Shown here piece by piece: positions 18,124 to 25,493 of a stretch of DNA of 64,000 nucleotides. Position numbers and translations under genes: made by a program. Under the pieces are notes generated by a model. That model ran no database searches and was not told where the DNA came from. It worked only from the letters and a program-made list of their open reading frames with translations. This stretch comes from JAXLYE01 sp046351595. GTDB taxonomy: Bacteria > Myxococcota_A > Polyangia > Palsa-1104 > JAEUJZ01. Location of the stretch: assembly GCA_046351595.1 (NCBI GenBank), contig JAXLYE010000006.1:124001-188000 (forward strand), in the 5' to 3' direction. How positions within the stretch are numbered: the stretch's first letter is position 1; each line of letters starts with the position of its first letter.

Positions 18124-19509
18124 ATGCGCACGAACAGCAACAACCGGAACGCTCTGCTCTCGCTGGGACTCACCCTGTCGGCTCTGGGAGCCGGGTGCGG
18201 CGGAGACAACGTGACCCCCAACCCGGACCAGACCCAGAGCGCGCTGTGCGGCGGGCAGCCGGCGCAGGTGCTGATGGGCAGCATCACGCAGGATACGCGC
18301 CTGGGCGCCGACAAGCGCTGGCTACTCGTCGGGCAGGTGCGGGTGACCAGCAAGGCGACGCTGACCATCGAGCCCGGGACCACGGTCTGCGGCGACGCCT
18401 CGGATCCGCTGCGCGTCAGCTTCCTGAACATCGACCAGGACGCCAAGCTGATCGCCGACGGGACCGCGGACCGTCCGATCGTCTTTACCAGCAGCAACAA
18501 GCCGGGCGAGCGCATGACCTCGGACTGGGGCGGCGTGGTGCTGCGCGGGCGCGCGCCGATCAACCTGCCGCCCGGCGACGCGACGGCGTGCGGCTCGCTC
18601 GAGGGCAACGCCGGGTCGTACGGGCCGTGTGGAACACTTCGCGAGAATGACTCAAGTGGAGTCATTCGCTACGTTCGTATCGAGTTCGCCGGCCGCGAGG
18701 TCGCGCCCGACAATGAGCTCAACGGCCTGACGCTGGGCGCGGTCGGCAGCGGCACCGTGATCGACTATGTGCAGGTGCACCACGGCTCGGACGACGCCTT
18801 CGAGATGTTCGGCGGCACCGTGAACCTCAAGCACCTCGTGGCGACCGGCGCGCTCGACGACTCGTTCGACTGGGATCAGGGCTGGAGCGGCAAGGGCCAG
18901 TTCTGGGCCTCGCAGCAGCTGCTCACCGACGGGAACAACGGCATCGAAGGGGACAACAACCGCGACAACAACGGGCTGCTGCCGCGGTCGAACCCGACGG
19001 TCTACAATGTCACGCTGATCGGGACCGGGCGCGGCTCGGCGACCAAGGGCCAGAAGCGCTATGCGATGACCCTGCGCCAGGGCACCGACGGCAAGCTGAG
19101 TAACGTGGTGGCGATGGGCTTCGCCGACATGGGCGTGCTGATCACCCAGGACAGCACCTGCGCGCGGATGAGCGCGGGCGGGCTGGCGCTGGCGGGGTCG
19201 TTCCTGTGGGACAACGGCCGCGACGCGGCGACCAACGTCTCGAACATCACGACCGTCGGCAGCGTCGCCTGCGATGTGAAGGACTGGATCGTCAGCAAGG
19301 GGAACAAGGAGGAGGACCCGGCGCTGCGGCGGCCCTATGACACCGCGGCCCCGGACTTCCGCCCGACTCCGACCTCGGCGGTGCTGAGCGTCGGCGTCAT
19401 GCCGCCGACCGGGGACACCTTCTTTACGCCGGCTCCCTATGCGGGCGCGTTCGGGGCCGCGGCCACGGATGACTGGACTGCGGGCTGGACCGCCTACCCC
19501 CAGAACTGA
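18124..19509 (+). CDS. Beta-helix-like lipoprotein, putative partner of the TonB receptor
   Basis: A 461-residue lipoprotein: signal ending LGAGC (Cys25), with AGGGAAGGGA upstream of the ATG. The body has the features of a right-handed parallel beta-helix: repeating short strands with LTIEPGTTVCGD, LIADGTADRPIVFTSS, then NGLTLGAVGSGTVIDYVQVHHGSDD. Proteins of this type are often encoded next to TonB receptors that carry a CarboxypepD_reg domain, and the 27-base gap to the receptor here indicates one operon. A role as a surface ligand-binding or substrate-capturing lipoprotein is inferred from this pairing. No catalytic residues of pectate lyase type are obvious. Confidence 0.82.
   Translation: MRTNSNNRNALLSLGLTLSALGAGCGGDNVTPNPDQTQSALCGGQPAQVLMGSITQDTRLGADKRWLLVGQVRVTSKATLTIEPGTTVCGDASDPLRVSFLNIDQDAKLIADGTADRPIVFTSSNKPGERMTSDWGGVVLRGRAPINLPPGDATACGSLEGNAGSYGPCGTLRENDSSGVIRYVRIEFAGREVAPDNELNGLTLGAVGSGTVIDYVQVHHGSDDAFEMFGGTVNLKHLVATGALDDSFDWDQGWSGKGQFWASQQLLTDGNNGIEGDNNRDNNGLLPRSNPTVYNVTLIGTGRGSATKGQKRYAMTLRQGTDGKLSNVVAMGFADMGVLITQDSTCARMSAGGLALAGSFLWDNGRDAATNVSNITTVGSVACDVKDWIVSKGNKEEDPALRRPYDTAAPDFRPTPTSAVLSVGVMPPTGDTFFTPAPYAGAFGAAATDDWTAGWTAYPQN
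18645..18667 (+). other. Perfect hairpin inside the beta-helix lipoprotein gene
   Basis: GAATGACTC (18645-18653) and GAGTCATTC (18659-18667) are perfect complements around the loop AAGTG. The local codon choice is less GC-rich than the surroundings, so the hairpin is not simply a by-product of composition. It lies within the coding sequence and might affect mRNA structure. Confidence 0.6.
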
Positions 19510-19727
19510 GCCCTGAGCGCGGCCGCCCGCGACGTGTGCGGTACGACACGTGCGGAGCAACACCGCGCGCGCGAGGCACCCAAGCCGCCGGGATCGTGCA
19601 GGTTTTGGCAGCGCTGCGGCAACCGCACAGAGAGCAGGCCCCGCATTGCTAAGATGGACGCTGTCGGCGATGGCTGTGACGCGCGCAGGAGAGGTGCCGG
19701 CCGCTGCGTCGATGTGCGAGAAGGACC

Positions 19728-20360
19728 ATGCTCCATCCCAAGCAGGCTGCGGAGGAACGACGGTGTGCTGCGTGCGGCGGCGCTGTCGTCAGCGGTGAGC
19801 ACCACCGCTGCCCGCTGCTGTCGATGACCGCCGGCAACTCGATCGTCGGCGCGACCGAGCCCGGCCCCGGCGAGCCCGACGAGGATCCGGCGCTGCTCGT
19901 CGGCCGCACCCTGGGCGAGCGCTACGAGCTGGTCGAGGTCATCGGCAGCGGCGCCACCGGAGTCGTCTTCCGCGCCCGCCACACGGTGCTCGGCAGCGAC
20001 GTGGCGGTGAAGCTCCTGCGCGGTCGCGGCCTGCCGTCGCAGCGCGAGCGCTTCCTGAAAGAGGCGCGCGTGGCCTCGCAGCTGCGCCACCCGAACATCG
20101 TCTACATCTTCGACTTCGGGCTGCTCTTGGAGCGGCGGCCGTACCTGGTGATGGAGCTGCTGCCGGGGCGGACGCTGGCCGCGGCGATCGCGCAGGGACG
20201 GATGGCGCCCGCGCGCGCCTGCCGCATCGCGCTGCAGATCGCGCGCGGTCTGCAGGCCATGCACGACCGCGGGATCGTGCACCGCGACCTTAAGCCGGCT
20301 GCGGTGGCGAGCGAGAGGGCGCCGCTCGACCCCGTTCCGAGCGGACCGCCAAGTACCTGA
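19728..20360 (+). pseudogene. Ser/Thr protein kinase, truncated in the catalytic loop
   Basis: The 210-residue frame starts with a small Cys/His cluster (CAACGG, HHRC), then the N-lobe of a Hanks-type kinase: GSGATG loop (73-78), the VAVKLL lysine, an alpha-C glutamate in FLKEARV, and the catalytic loop HRDLKP at 185-190. Homology stops exactly after HRDLKP (about base 20297); the expected Asn, DFG motif, activation loop and whole C-lobe are missing, replaced by 20 unrelated residues. GAGAAGGA precedes the ATG. It cannot be an active kinase as it stands. The break may be a deletion or recombination at a conserved motif, or an assembly join. The next 259 bases hold no kinase sequence. Confidence 0.85.
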
Positions 20361-20619
20361 AACCTGACGAGGAGCGGCGCGGAACGATGTGAGGAGAGCG
20401 CCAGGTCGAGCGAACCCCGGAGGATCTCCCTCACCCATCGGCGAAAAACGGATTCCCGATGGCCTGATCCGAGTCAGGTGGCTCGATCCGTGCCACCGCC
20501 GGGCGCAGCTCGGGGGCTCTTTTGTGATCGACCTCAAGCTCCGCCGGCTCGCCGCGCTGGCACGCCTTTCGCGATGCAGGGTCCAAGGACGACCCCCGCA
20601 GGCGAGGCATCGGCACACC

Positions 20620-21063
20620 ATGAGTCAGCCCGTACGGATCGGAATGCACTCGATCTTCAGAGATGGGGACACCGTGATCTGTCGCTACGAGGGCGCGACC
20701 AGCATCGACGAGCTCGCGGCCGTTCACGCCATCCTGGAAGAGGCGATGGCGGAGCACCCGAAGGTCTTTCAGATCATCGACATGCGCAGCTACCCCCTGC
20801 CTCCTCCCGAGGTCCGGAGGTGGATCGCGGAGTGGGCCAAGACACATACTCTGGGCGGCGTCGCGTTCTTCGGAGCGCACCCGCTGGTGCGTGTCGCAAC
20901 GCTGATGATCCAGCGGACGGCGCAGCTTTTCACACAGCGCCCGACCACGCCGCTGCGCTTCTTCGCCACCGTCGAGGAGGCCCGCCGCTGGATTGACACG
21001 CTGCGGGTCTCGCCCGCCATCGACAGGCTGCGATCCGGGGATCTTGGCACCTGGCAGCTCTGA
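20620..21063 (+). CDS. STAS-like small cytoplasmic protein
   Basis: A 147-residue protein (ATG 20620; the frame is open further upstream but that part is not protein-like). Alternating strands and helices with an IIDMRSYPLPPPE segment and a C-terminal FFATVEEARRWIDTL helix resemble the STAS/SpoIIAA-like family of about 130-150 residues often found near regulators in myxobacteria and other bacteria. No membrane segment or signal peptide. It precedes a lone receiver protein by about 90 bases, so a shared signalling role is possible, but function is not established. Confidence 0.65.
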   Translation: MSQPVRIGMHSIFRDGDTVICRYEGATSIDELAAVHAILEEAMAEHPKVFQIIDMRSYPLPPPEVRRWIAEWAKTHTLGGVAFFGAHPLVRVATLMIQRTAQLFTQRPTTPLRFFATVEEARRWIDTLRVSPAIDRLRSGDLGTWQL

Positions 21064-21152
21064 CGCACCGGCGCGTCCCGCTTTGGGGCTCTGCCCGGCC
21101 GGCGGTTCCGGTGCCTGGTGGCATCCAAATTCAGCTCTGTAAGGAGGAGGCC

Positions 21153-21566
21153 GTGTCTCAAGGGAAGACCCCTGCCTGCGTTCTGGTCGTAGAAGACGAT
21201 GCCTGGGTCCGGAGGATGGTCGTAAAGTGGATCGAGCGGACCGGCGCTCGCGTCCATGCCGCCGAGGACGGCGTCGAGGCGATGCGCATCCTGCAGCAGG
21301 ATCGCCTGCGCCCGGACGTGATCTTGCTGGATGCGGAGATGCCTCAGCTCGACGGGTTCGGCCTGCTCAGGCTCATCGCGCTGCAGCCGGAGCTGGCCGC
21401 GATCCCTTGCATCATGATGTCCGCTGGCGATCCGGCCTGGGCCGCCCGCGCGCACAGCCTGGGCGCGGTGGACTATCTGGCGAAGCCCTTTGGTCCGATT
21501 GCGCTCATCACGACCCTCGCTCCCTACTGTGGGAAGGCACACACCGACGGGCTGCAGAGCGCCTGA
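21153..21566 (+). CDS. Single-domain response regulator (receiver only)
   Basis: GTG 21153 is preceded by the strongest ribosome site in the region (AAGGAGGAGG, five bases upstream), giving 137 residues. A complete receiver domain is present: acidic pocket Glu14-Asp15-Asp16, phosphoacceptor Asp60 (ILLDAEMP), Ser90 and Lys111 (YLAKPF). No output domain follows. Such proteins pass phosphate in relays or act by protein contact. The histidine kinase on the opposite strand at 22.7-24.8 kb is a possible partner by proximity only. Confidence 0.9.
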   Translation: MSQGKTPACVLVVEDDAWVRRMVVKWIERTGARVHAAEDGVEAMRILQQDRLRPDVILLDAEMPQLDGFGLLRLIALQPELAAIPCIMMSAGDPAWAARAHSLGAVDYLAKPFGPIALITTLAPYCGKAHTDGLQSA

Positions 21567-21825
21567 AGCGCGCCTCGCCCTGGTACCGGCAGAGGACGCA
21601 CGGACACCACTTCGCTACGACAGGAGGCGCCTCAGGAAGGTCCAGACCGAGCGCGCTGCACAGGCCGGAGGCTCCGCCAGCCGTAGCGCGTAAGGCACAA
21701 GGCATCCTACCTTTCAAGACCGCAGCGCCTCGGCCCGAGAGCTTGCCTTCCCGCCGGTTCTCGGCGTACGGTCAGGGCATGGATGTGCCGTGCAGACGCT
21801 AAGCCGCGGTCCCAAGCGCTCCACT

Positions 21826-22620
21826 ATGGCGCTGAACATCAACAAGGGGAAGGATCCGATTGCGCTGGTCCGCAAGCTGGTCCCCGATGGCAAGCTCACA
21901 GAGGACGAGCGGCAGGCCATCGCCGAGCTGCGCGCGCAGGGCGAGCCGGCCGTCGATGCGCTGCTCGCGTGCGCGCTGACGCCGCGCCTGGGCGGACTCA
22001 CCGGCCTGCCGTACATCGATGCCAACGCGACGCGCGCCAAGGCCATCTACGCGCTCGGGCTGCTGAGCGCCGAGCGCGCGATCGAGCCGCTCCTGAGCGC
22101 GCTCGCCGCGACCAAGCCGCACTCGGCGGAGCGCGGGTTTCTGGGCTCGTGCTGCTGCGGCCTCGGCGCGCTGGCGCTCGAGCCGGCGCTGCGCCTGTGC
22201 AAGACCTCGCCGCTGGGTCCGAGCGACGCGCTGCTGGTGCTGCTGGCGCAGCTCGGCGTGCGCGATGAGCGCATCTTGGATCTGCTGACCGGGTTCCTGC
22301 CGATCAATCCGGCGGCGGCGGCGAGGCTGCTCGCCATCTACGGGGATCCGGAGGCGCTGCCGGCGCTGCGCGCTCAGCTCGAGCAGGCGCGCGTGGCGCC
22401 GGACGCGCTCAAGGTACGCGACGCAGAGTACCTATCCGAAGCGATTCAGAAGCTGGCGGGAGAGGCTGCGACGCCAGCGCCAGCCGCCGATCCGGCACCG
22501 GCCCGGGCCCAGGCGAAAAAGCCCGCGCAGAGTCCCGGCCCGCGCGCGCAGAGCCGCAACGAGCGCTGCGCCTGTGGCAGCGGCAAGAAGTACAAAGCCT
22601 GCTGCTACCTGCGCAGCTGA
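21826..22620 (+). CDS. HEAT-repeat-like protein with C-terminal SEC-C zinc motif
   Basis: A 264-residue cytoplasmic protein (ATG 21826; a GTG at 21790 is also in frame, neither with a clear ribosome site). An all-helical Ala/Leu-rich region (about 20-205), with pairs of helices such as RAIEPLLSALAATKPH, resembles HEAT or HEAT-like repeats. After a Pro/Ala/Gln linker the protein ends with CACGSGKKYKACC, the SEC-C zinc-binding motif seen at the C-terminus of SecA and many other proteins. The motif suggests metal-dependent binding to another protein or ribosome, but no specific role can be stated. Confidence 0.8.
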   Translation: MALNINKGKDPIALVRKLVPDGKLTEDERQAIAELRAQGEPAVDALLACALTPRLGGLTGLPYIDANATRAKAIYALGLLSAERAIEPLLSALAATKPHSAERGFLGSCCCGLGALALEPALRLCKTSPLGPSDALLVLLAQLGVRDERILDLLTGFLPINPAAAARLLAIYGDPEALPALRAQLEQARVAPDALKVRDAEYLSEAIQKLAGEAATPAPAADPAPARAQAKKPAQSPGPRAQSRNERCACGSGKKYKACCYLRS

Positions 22621-22654
22621 TTGCGCTGGGGCTCTGCGCGAGCCGGTGGCGCCG

Positions 22655-24844
22655 TCACGCCGCCTTGATCGGCTGGGTGGTCGGGATCGTGAAGAAGAAG
22701 GTGCTGCCGCGGCCGGGTGTGCTCTCGACCCAGATGCTGCCGCCGTGCGCGGCGACGATTCCCTTGGCGATGAACAGGCCCAGGCCGATGCCGCGGCGGT
22801 CGGTCTGCTCGGCCTGCCAGAAGCGCTCGAACAGGTGGGGGATGCTGCTCGAGGGAATCCCGATTCCGGTGTCGCTGACGCGGAACCGCACCGCGCCCTC
22901 CTGGGCGTCAGCCCCGACAGCCACCTGGCCGCCCGGCGACGAGAACTTGATCGCGTTGCTGAGCAGGTTCTGCAGCACCTGCAGCAGCCGGTGGCAATCG
23001 GCCCAGATCGGCGGCAGCTCCTGCGGCGCGTCCAGCCGGAGCTCGATCGAGGACGAGGCAGCGAGCGACCGCTGCGCCTCGACCGCATCGGCCAGGACCT
23101 CGGACACCTGCAGCTGCTCGATCTGCATCGACAGGACCCCGGACTCCAGGCGGGCGACGTCGAGCAGATCCTGGATGATGTGATCCATGCGCAGCGCGGC
23201 GTTGCGGATCCCTTCGGCAGGCTGCAGCCAGCGCCCGTCGGGGTCGGTCCTGCGCTTGAGCAGCAGGTTCAGGTGCAGGCTGATCGCGTTCAGCGGGTTG
23301 CGCAGATCATGGGCGACGATGCCAAGGACCTCGTCACGGGCCTGGATGGCGCGACGCTCGGCCTGGTGCAAGCGCGCGTTCTTGATGGACAGGGCGCAGC
23401 GTCGGCCCAGCTCCTCCGCGATCTGGACATCGCGGGCATCGTAGTCGCGCGCGGCCGCGCCCAGGCTCAGCACCCCGAAGCAGTCGTCGCCGCAGCAGAG
23501 CGGGACCGCCACCACGCTGCGCAGCCGCGCCGCTCGCACCGCGTGCATCAGCTCCTCGTTCCCCGCTTCCGCTTCCGGCTGGGGGGGCGTGAGCTCCATC
23601 GCGAACGAGGCGCGGGTCGTGAAGGCGCGCCAGACCGCGCAGTCCGGCGTCGGCGCCAGCGGCCGCCGGAGCAGCCGCTCGGCGTCCGCCGCACCGAGGC
23701 TGGGGCTGGCCACCGTCGTGATCCGGAGCGGCCCGTCCGCCTCTTGCAGGAACAGCGCCGCAAAGTCCGCGAAGGACTCGCAGGCCGCGCGCACCACCTT
23801 GTCCTGCGCCTCCTCGAACCCGTGCGCGAGCAGCGCCGCGCCGGCCTCGGCCAGCAGCTGCTGCTCGATGTCGCCGCGCCGCTGCTCGGTGATGTCACGC
23901 AGCGTCACGGTGAGGATCGTCTCGCCATCGACGCGCGCCTTTGAGATCGACGCGTCGGCGGGGAACTCCTGGCCGCTCTTGCGCAGCCCGATGATGGGCG
24001 CGGGCCGGTTGCCGGCCAGGCGTGCGCTCTCCGGGCCGGCGGCAAACTGCTTCACGTGCGCGGCGTGCTGCGCGCGCAGGCGCTCGGGGACGATCAGGTC
24101 CAGCGACGCGCCCAGCGCTTCGCCGCGGGAGTAGCCGAAGATCTGCTCGGCGCCCTGGTTCCAGCCGGTGATGCGGCCCTCGACGTTGATGGAGACGATC
24201 GCGTCCACCGAGGTGGCCAGGATGCTGGCGGCGCGGGCCTCGGAGCGTCGCAGCTCGGCCTCGACCTGCCTGCGGGCGCTGATGTCACGCACGAAGCTCT
24301 GCCGGCTCCCGTCGGGCAACAGCTGCGAGTAGACCTCCACGAGCACGCGGCTGCCGTCCTTGCGGCGCAGCACCCGCTCGATCAGTTGCACGCCCGCCTC
24401 GCGCTGCTGCAGCACCTTGAGGGTCGAGCGCATCGTCTGCACCTCGTCCATCGTGGCCGCAAAGTCGAGCGCGGTCTTGCCGAGGATCTCGTCGCGGGGG
24501 TAGCCCAGGACCTGGCACCCGGCCTCGTTGACCTCGACGATCCGCCCTTCCGGGGTCGCCAGGAAGACGCCGTCCGGAGACTGCTGGAACAGCGCATGCA
24601 GCCGCTCCTGCGCCGCGCGCGCCCGGCCCGAAGCCAGCACCCCGGCGACCCGCGCCTCCAGCTCCTCGGCCAGGAAAGGCGCGCTCAGGCAGTCGGTGGC
24701 ACCTGTGCGTAGCAGGCGCGCGCGGGACTCGGCGGTCGCGCCCGCGGTGACGCACAGGATCGGCGTGCCCGCGAGGTGGCCGAGGCTCCGCAGCGAGAGC
24801 AGCAGCGCTTCGACGGCGGGATCGGAGTCCGTGATCTCGATCAC
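22655..24844 (-). CDS. PAS-PAS-GAF sensor histidine kinase, 5' end frameshifted
   Basis: From GTG 24844 the frame gives 729 residues: remnant of a receiver-like domain (1-75), two PAS domains (about 83-200 and 206-325), a GAF domain (about 330-490), HisKA with the phosphorylated His512 (VAHDLRNPLNAI) and a HATPase domain (about 610-720, DTGIGIP and GIGLGLFIAKG). No membrane segments, so it is a soluble sensor. The frame starts in the middle of the receiver-like fold: the preceding half is encoded in another frame up to 25098 (see the separate fragment). Removing two bases from CTCTC at 24878-24882 would join the two. It is convergent with the SEC-C gene and has no adjacent cognate regulator on its strand. 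Confidence 0.85.
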   Translation of the reverse strand: MIEITDSDPAVEALLLSLRSLGHLAGTPILCVTAGATAESRARLLRTGATDCLSAPFLAEELEARVAGVLASGRARAAQERLHALFQQSPDGVFLATPEGRIVEVNEAGCQVLGYPRDEILGKTALDFAATMDEVQTMRSTLKVLQQREAGVQLIERVLRRKDGSRVLVEVYSQLLPDGSRQSFVRDISARRQVEAELRRSEARAASILATSVDAIVSINVEGRITGWNQGAEQIFGYSRGEALGASLDLIVPERLRAQHAAHVKQFAAGPESARLAGNRPAPIIGLRKSGQEFPADASISKARVDGETILTVTLRDITEQRRGDIEQQLLAEAGAALLAHGFEEAQDKVVRAACESFADFAALFLQEADGPLRITTVASPSLGAADAERLLRRPLAPTPDCAVWRAFTTRASFAMELTPPQPEAEAGNEELMHAVRAARLRSVVAVPLCCGDDCFGVLSLGAAARDYDARDVQIAEELGRRCALSIKNARLHQAERRAIQARDEVLGIVAHDLRNPLNAISLHLNLLLKRRTDPDGRWLQPAEGIRNAALRMDHIIQDLLDVARLESGVLSMQIEQLQVSEVLADAVEAQRSLAASSSIELRLDAPQELPPIWADCHRLLQVLQNLLSNAIKFSSPGGQVAVGADAQEGAVRFRVSDTGIGIPSSSIPHLFERFWQAEQTDRRGIGLGLFIAKGIVAAHGGSIWVESTPGRGSTFFFTIPTTQPIKAA

Positions 24845-25098
24845 TACGAGCGCGAGCGCAGGCTCCAGGGCAGCACGGAGAGCGCCTGCGGATCAGGCGC
24901 CCGGAGCACTCCGAACTGCTTCGACAGGCTGTCGGAGAGGCACCGGAACGTATCGGACTCCGTACCGACCCAGAGGAGGAGCGGGCCGCCCTGCTCACGC
25001 AGCGGCTCCGGCCCTCGGCTCGTCGCGGAGTGGGCGGGACGCTGCGACTCCGTTCGGCCGCCAGGCAGCTCTCGTGTCGAGTACTCTTGCCCACTCAT
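24844..25098 (-). pseudogene. Out-of-frame N-terminal part of the PAS-PAS-GAF histidine kinase
   Basis: From ATG 25098 this 84-codon frame reads MSGQEYSTREL and later LLLWVGTESDTFRCLSDSL, FGVLRAPDPQALS, which looks like the first half of a degenerate receiver domain, and then hits a stop at 24844. The frame used downstream begins at a stop at 24893 and reads ALRAALEPALALVVIEI. The two overlap at a CTCTC tract (24878-24882); loss of one CT unit gives a continuous DPQALRAALEPALALVVIEI. The reconstructed receiver lacks the canonical acidic pair and phosphoacceptor Asp (VIEI), so it would be a pseudo-receiver. A real frameshift or a sequencing error are both possible. Confidence 0.7.
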
Positions 25099-25493
25099 TG
25101 ATTCGTAGTATTACGCAAGCGTCTCGCTCTTTTTCACAGAAATAAGCGAGTTCAAGGAATTTTCAATTCATCAACGCATCCCGCAGCCATCGATTACCAA
25201 AGGGTGACATCGGCCAGGCCCTCAGCGCCAGCCTGCGACGGCAGCTCCGGTTTTCCCCTGTACGTACTTCCACATTGCCAAGGATCGCTGTTACCCGGGG
25301 TCGCTGCTTGCTACGCACCGGTAACTCGCGCTCGGCCCTCAGCGGCCGTGACTCCGTCGGAGAAGCGCGCGCAGCCCGGTTGGAACGGAACTTGTTTTGT
25401 CCGAGCTCATTCTCGCGGATCCCCAAGACAGAGCCCGCCCTCGCACGTCCGCAGCGTGCGCTGTCTCTGCACGATTCTGAAAAGGAGCTCGTG
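25099..25493. promoter_or_regulatory. Divergent intergenic region, AT-richer next to the histidine kinase
   Basis: No gene seen. The first 100 bases are noticeably less GC-rich than the surroundings and contain a short inverted pair CTCGCT/AGCGAG (25123-25128 with 25145-25150). It must contain promoters for the kinase (minus) and the 728-residue protein (plus), but none can be named. Confidence 0.45.
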
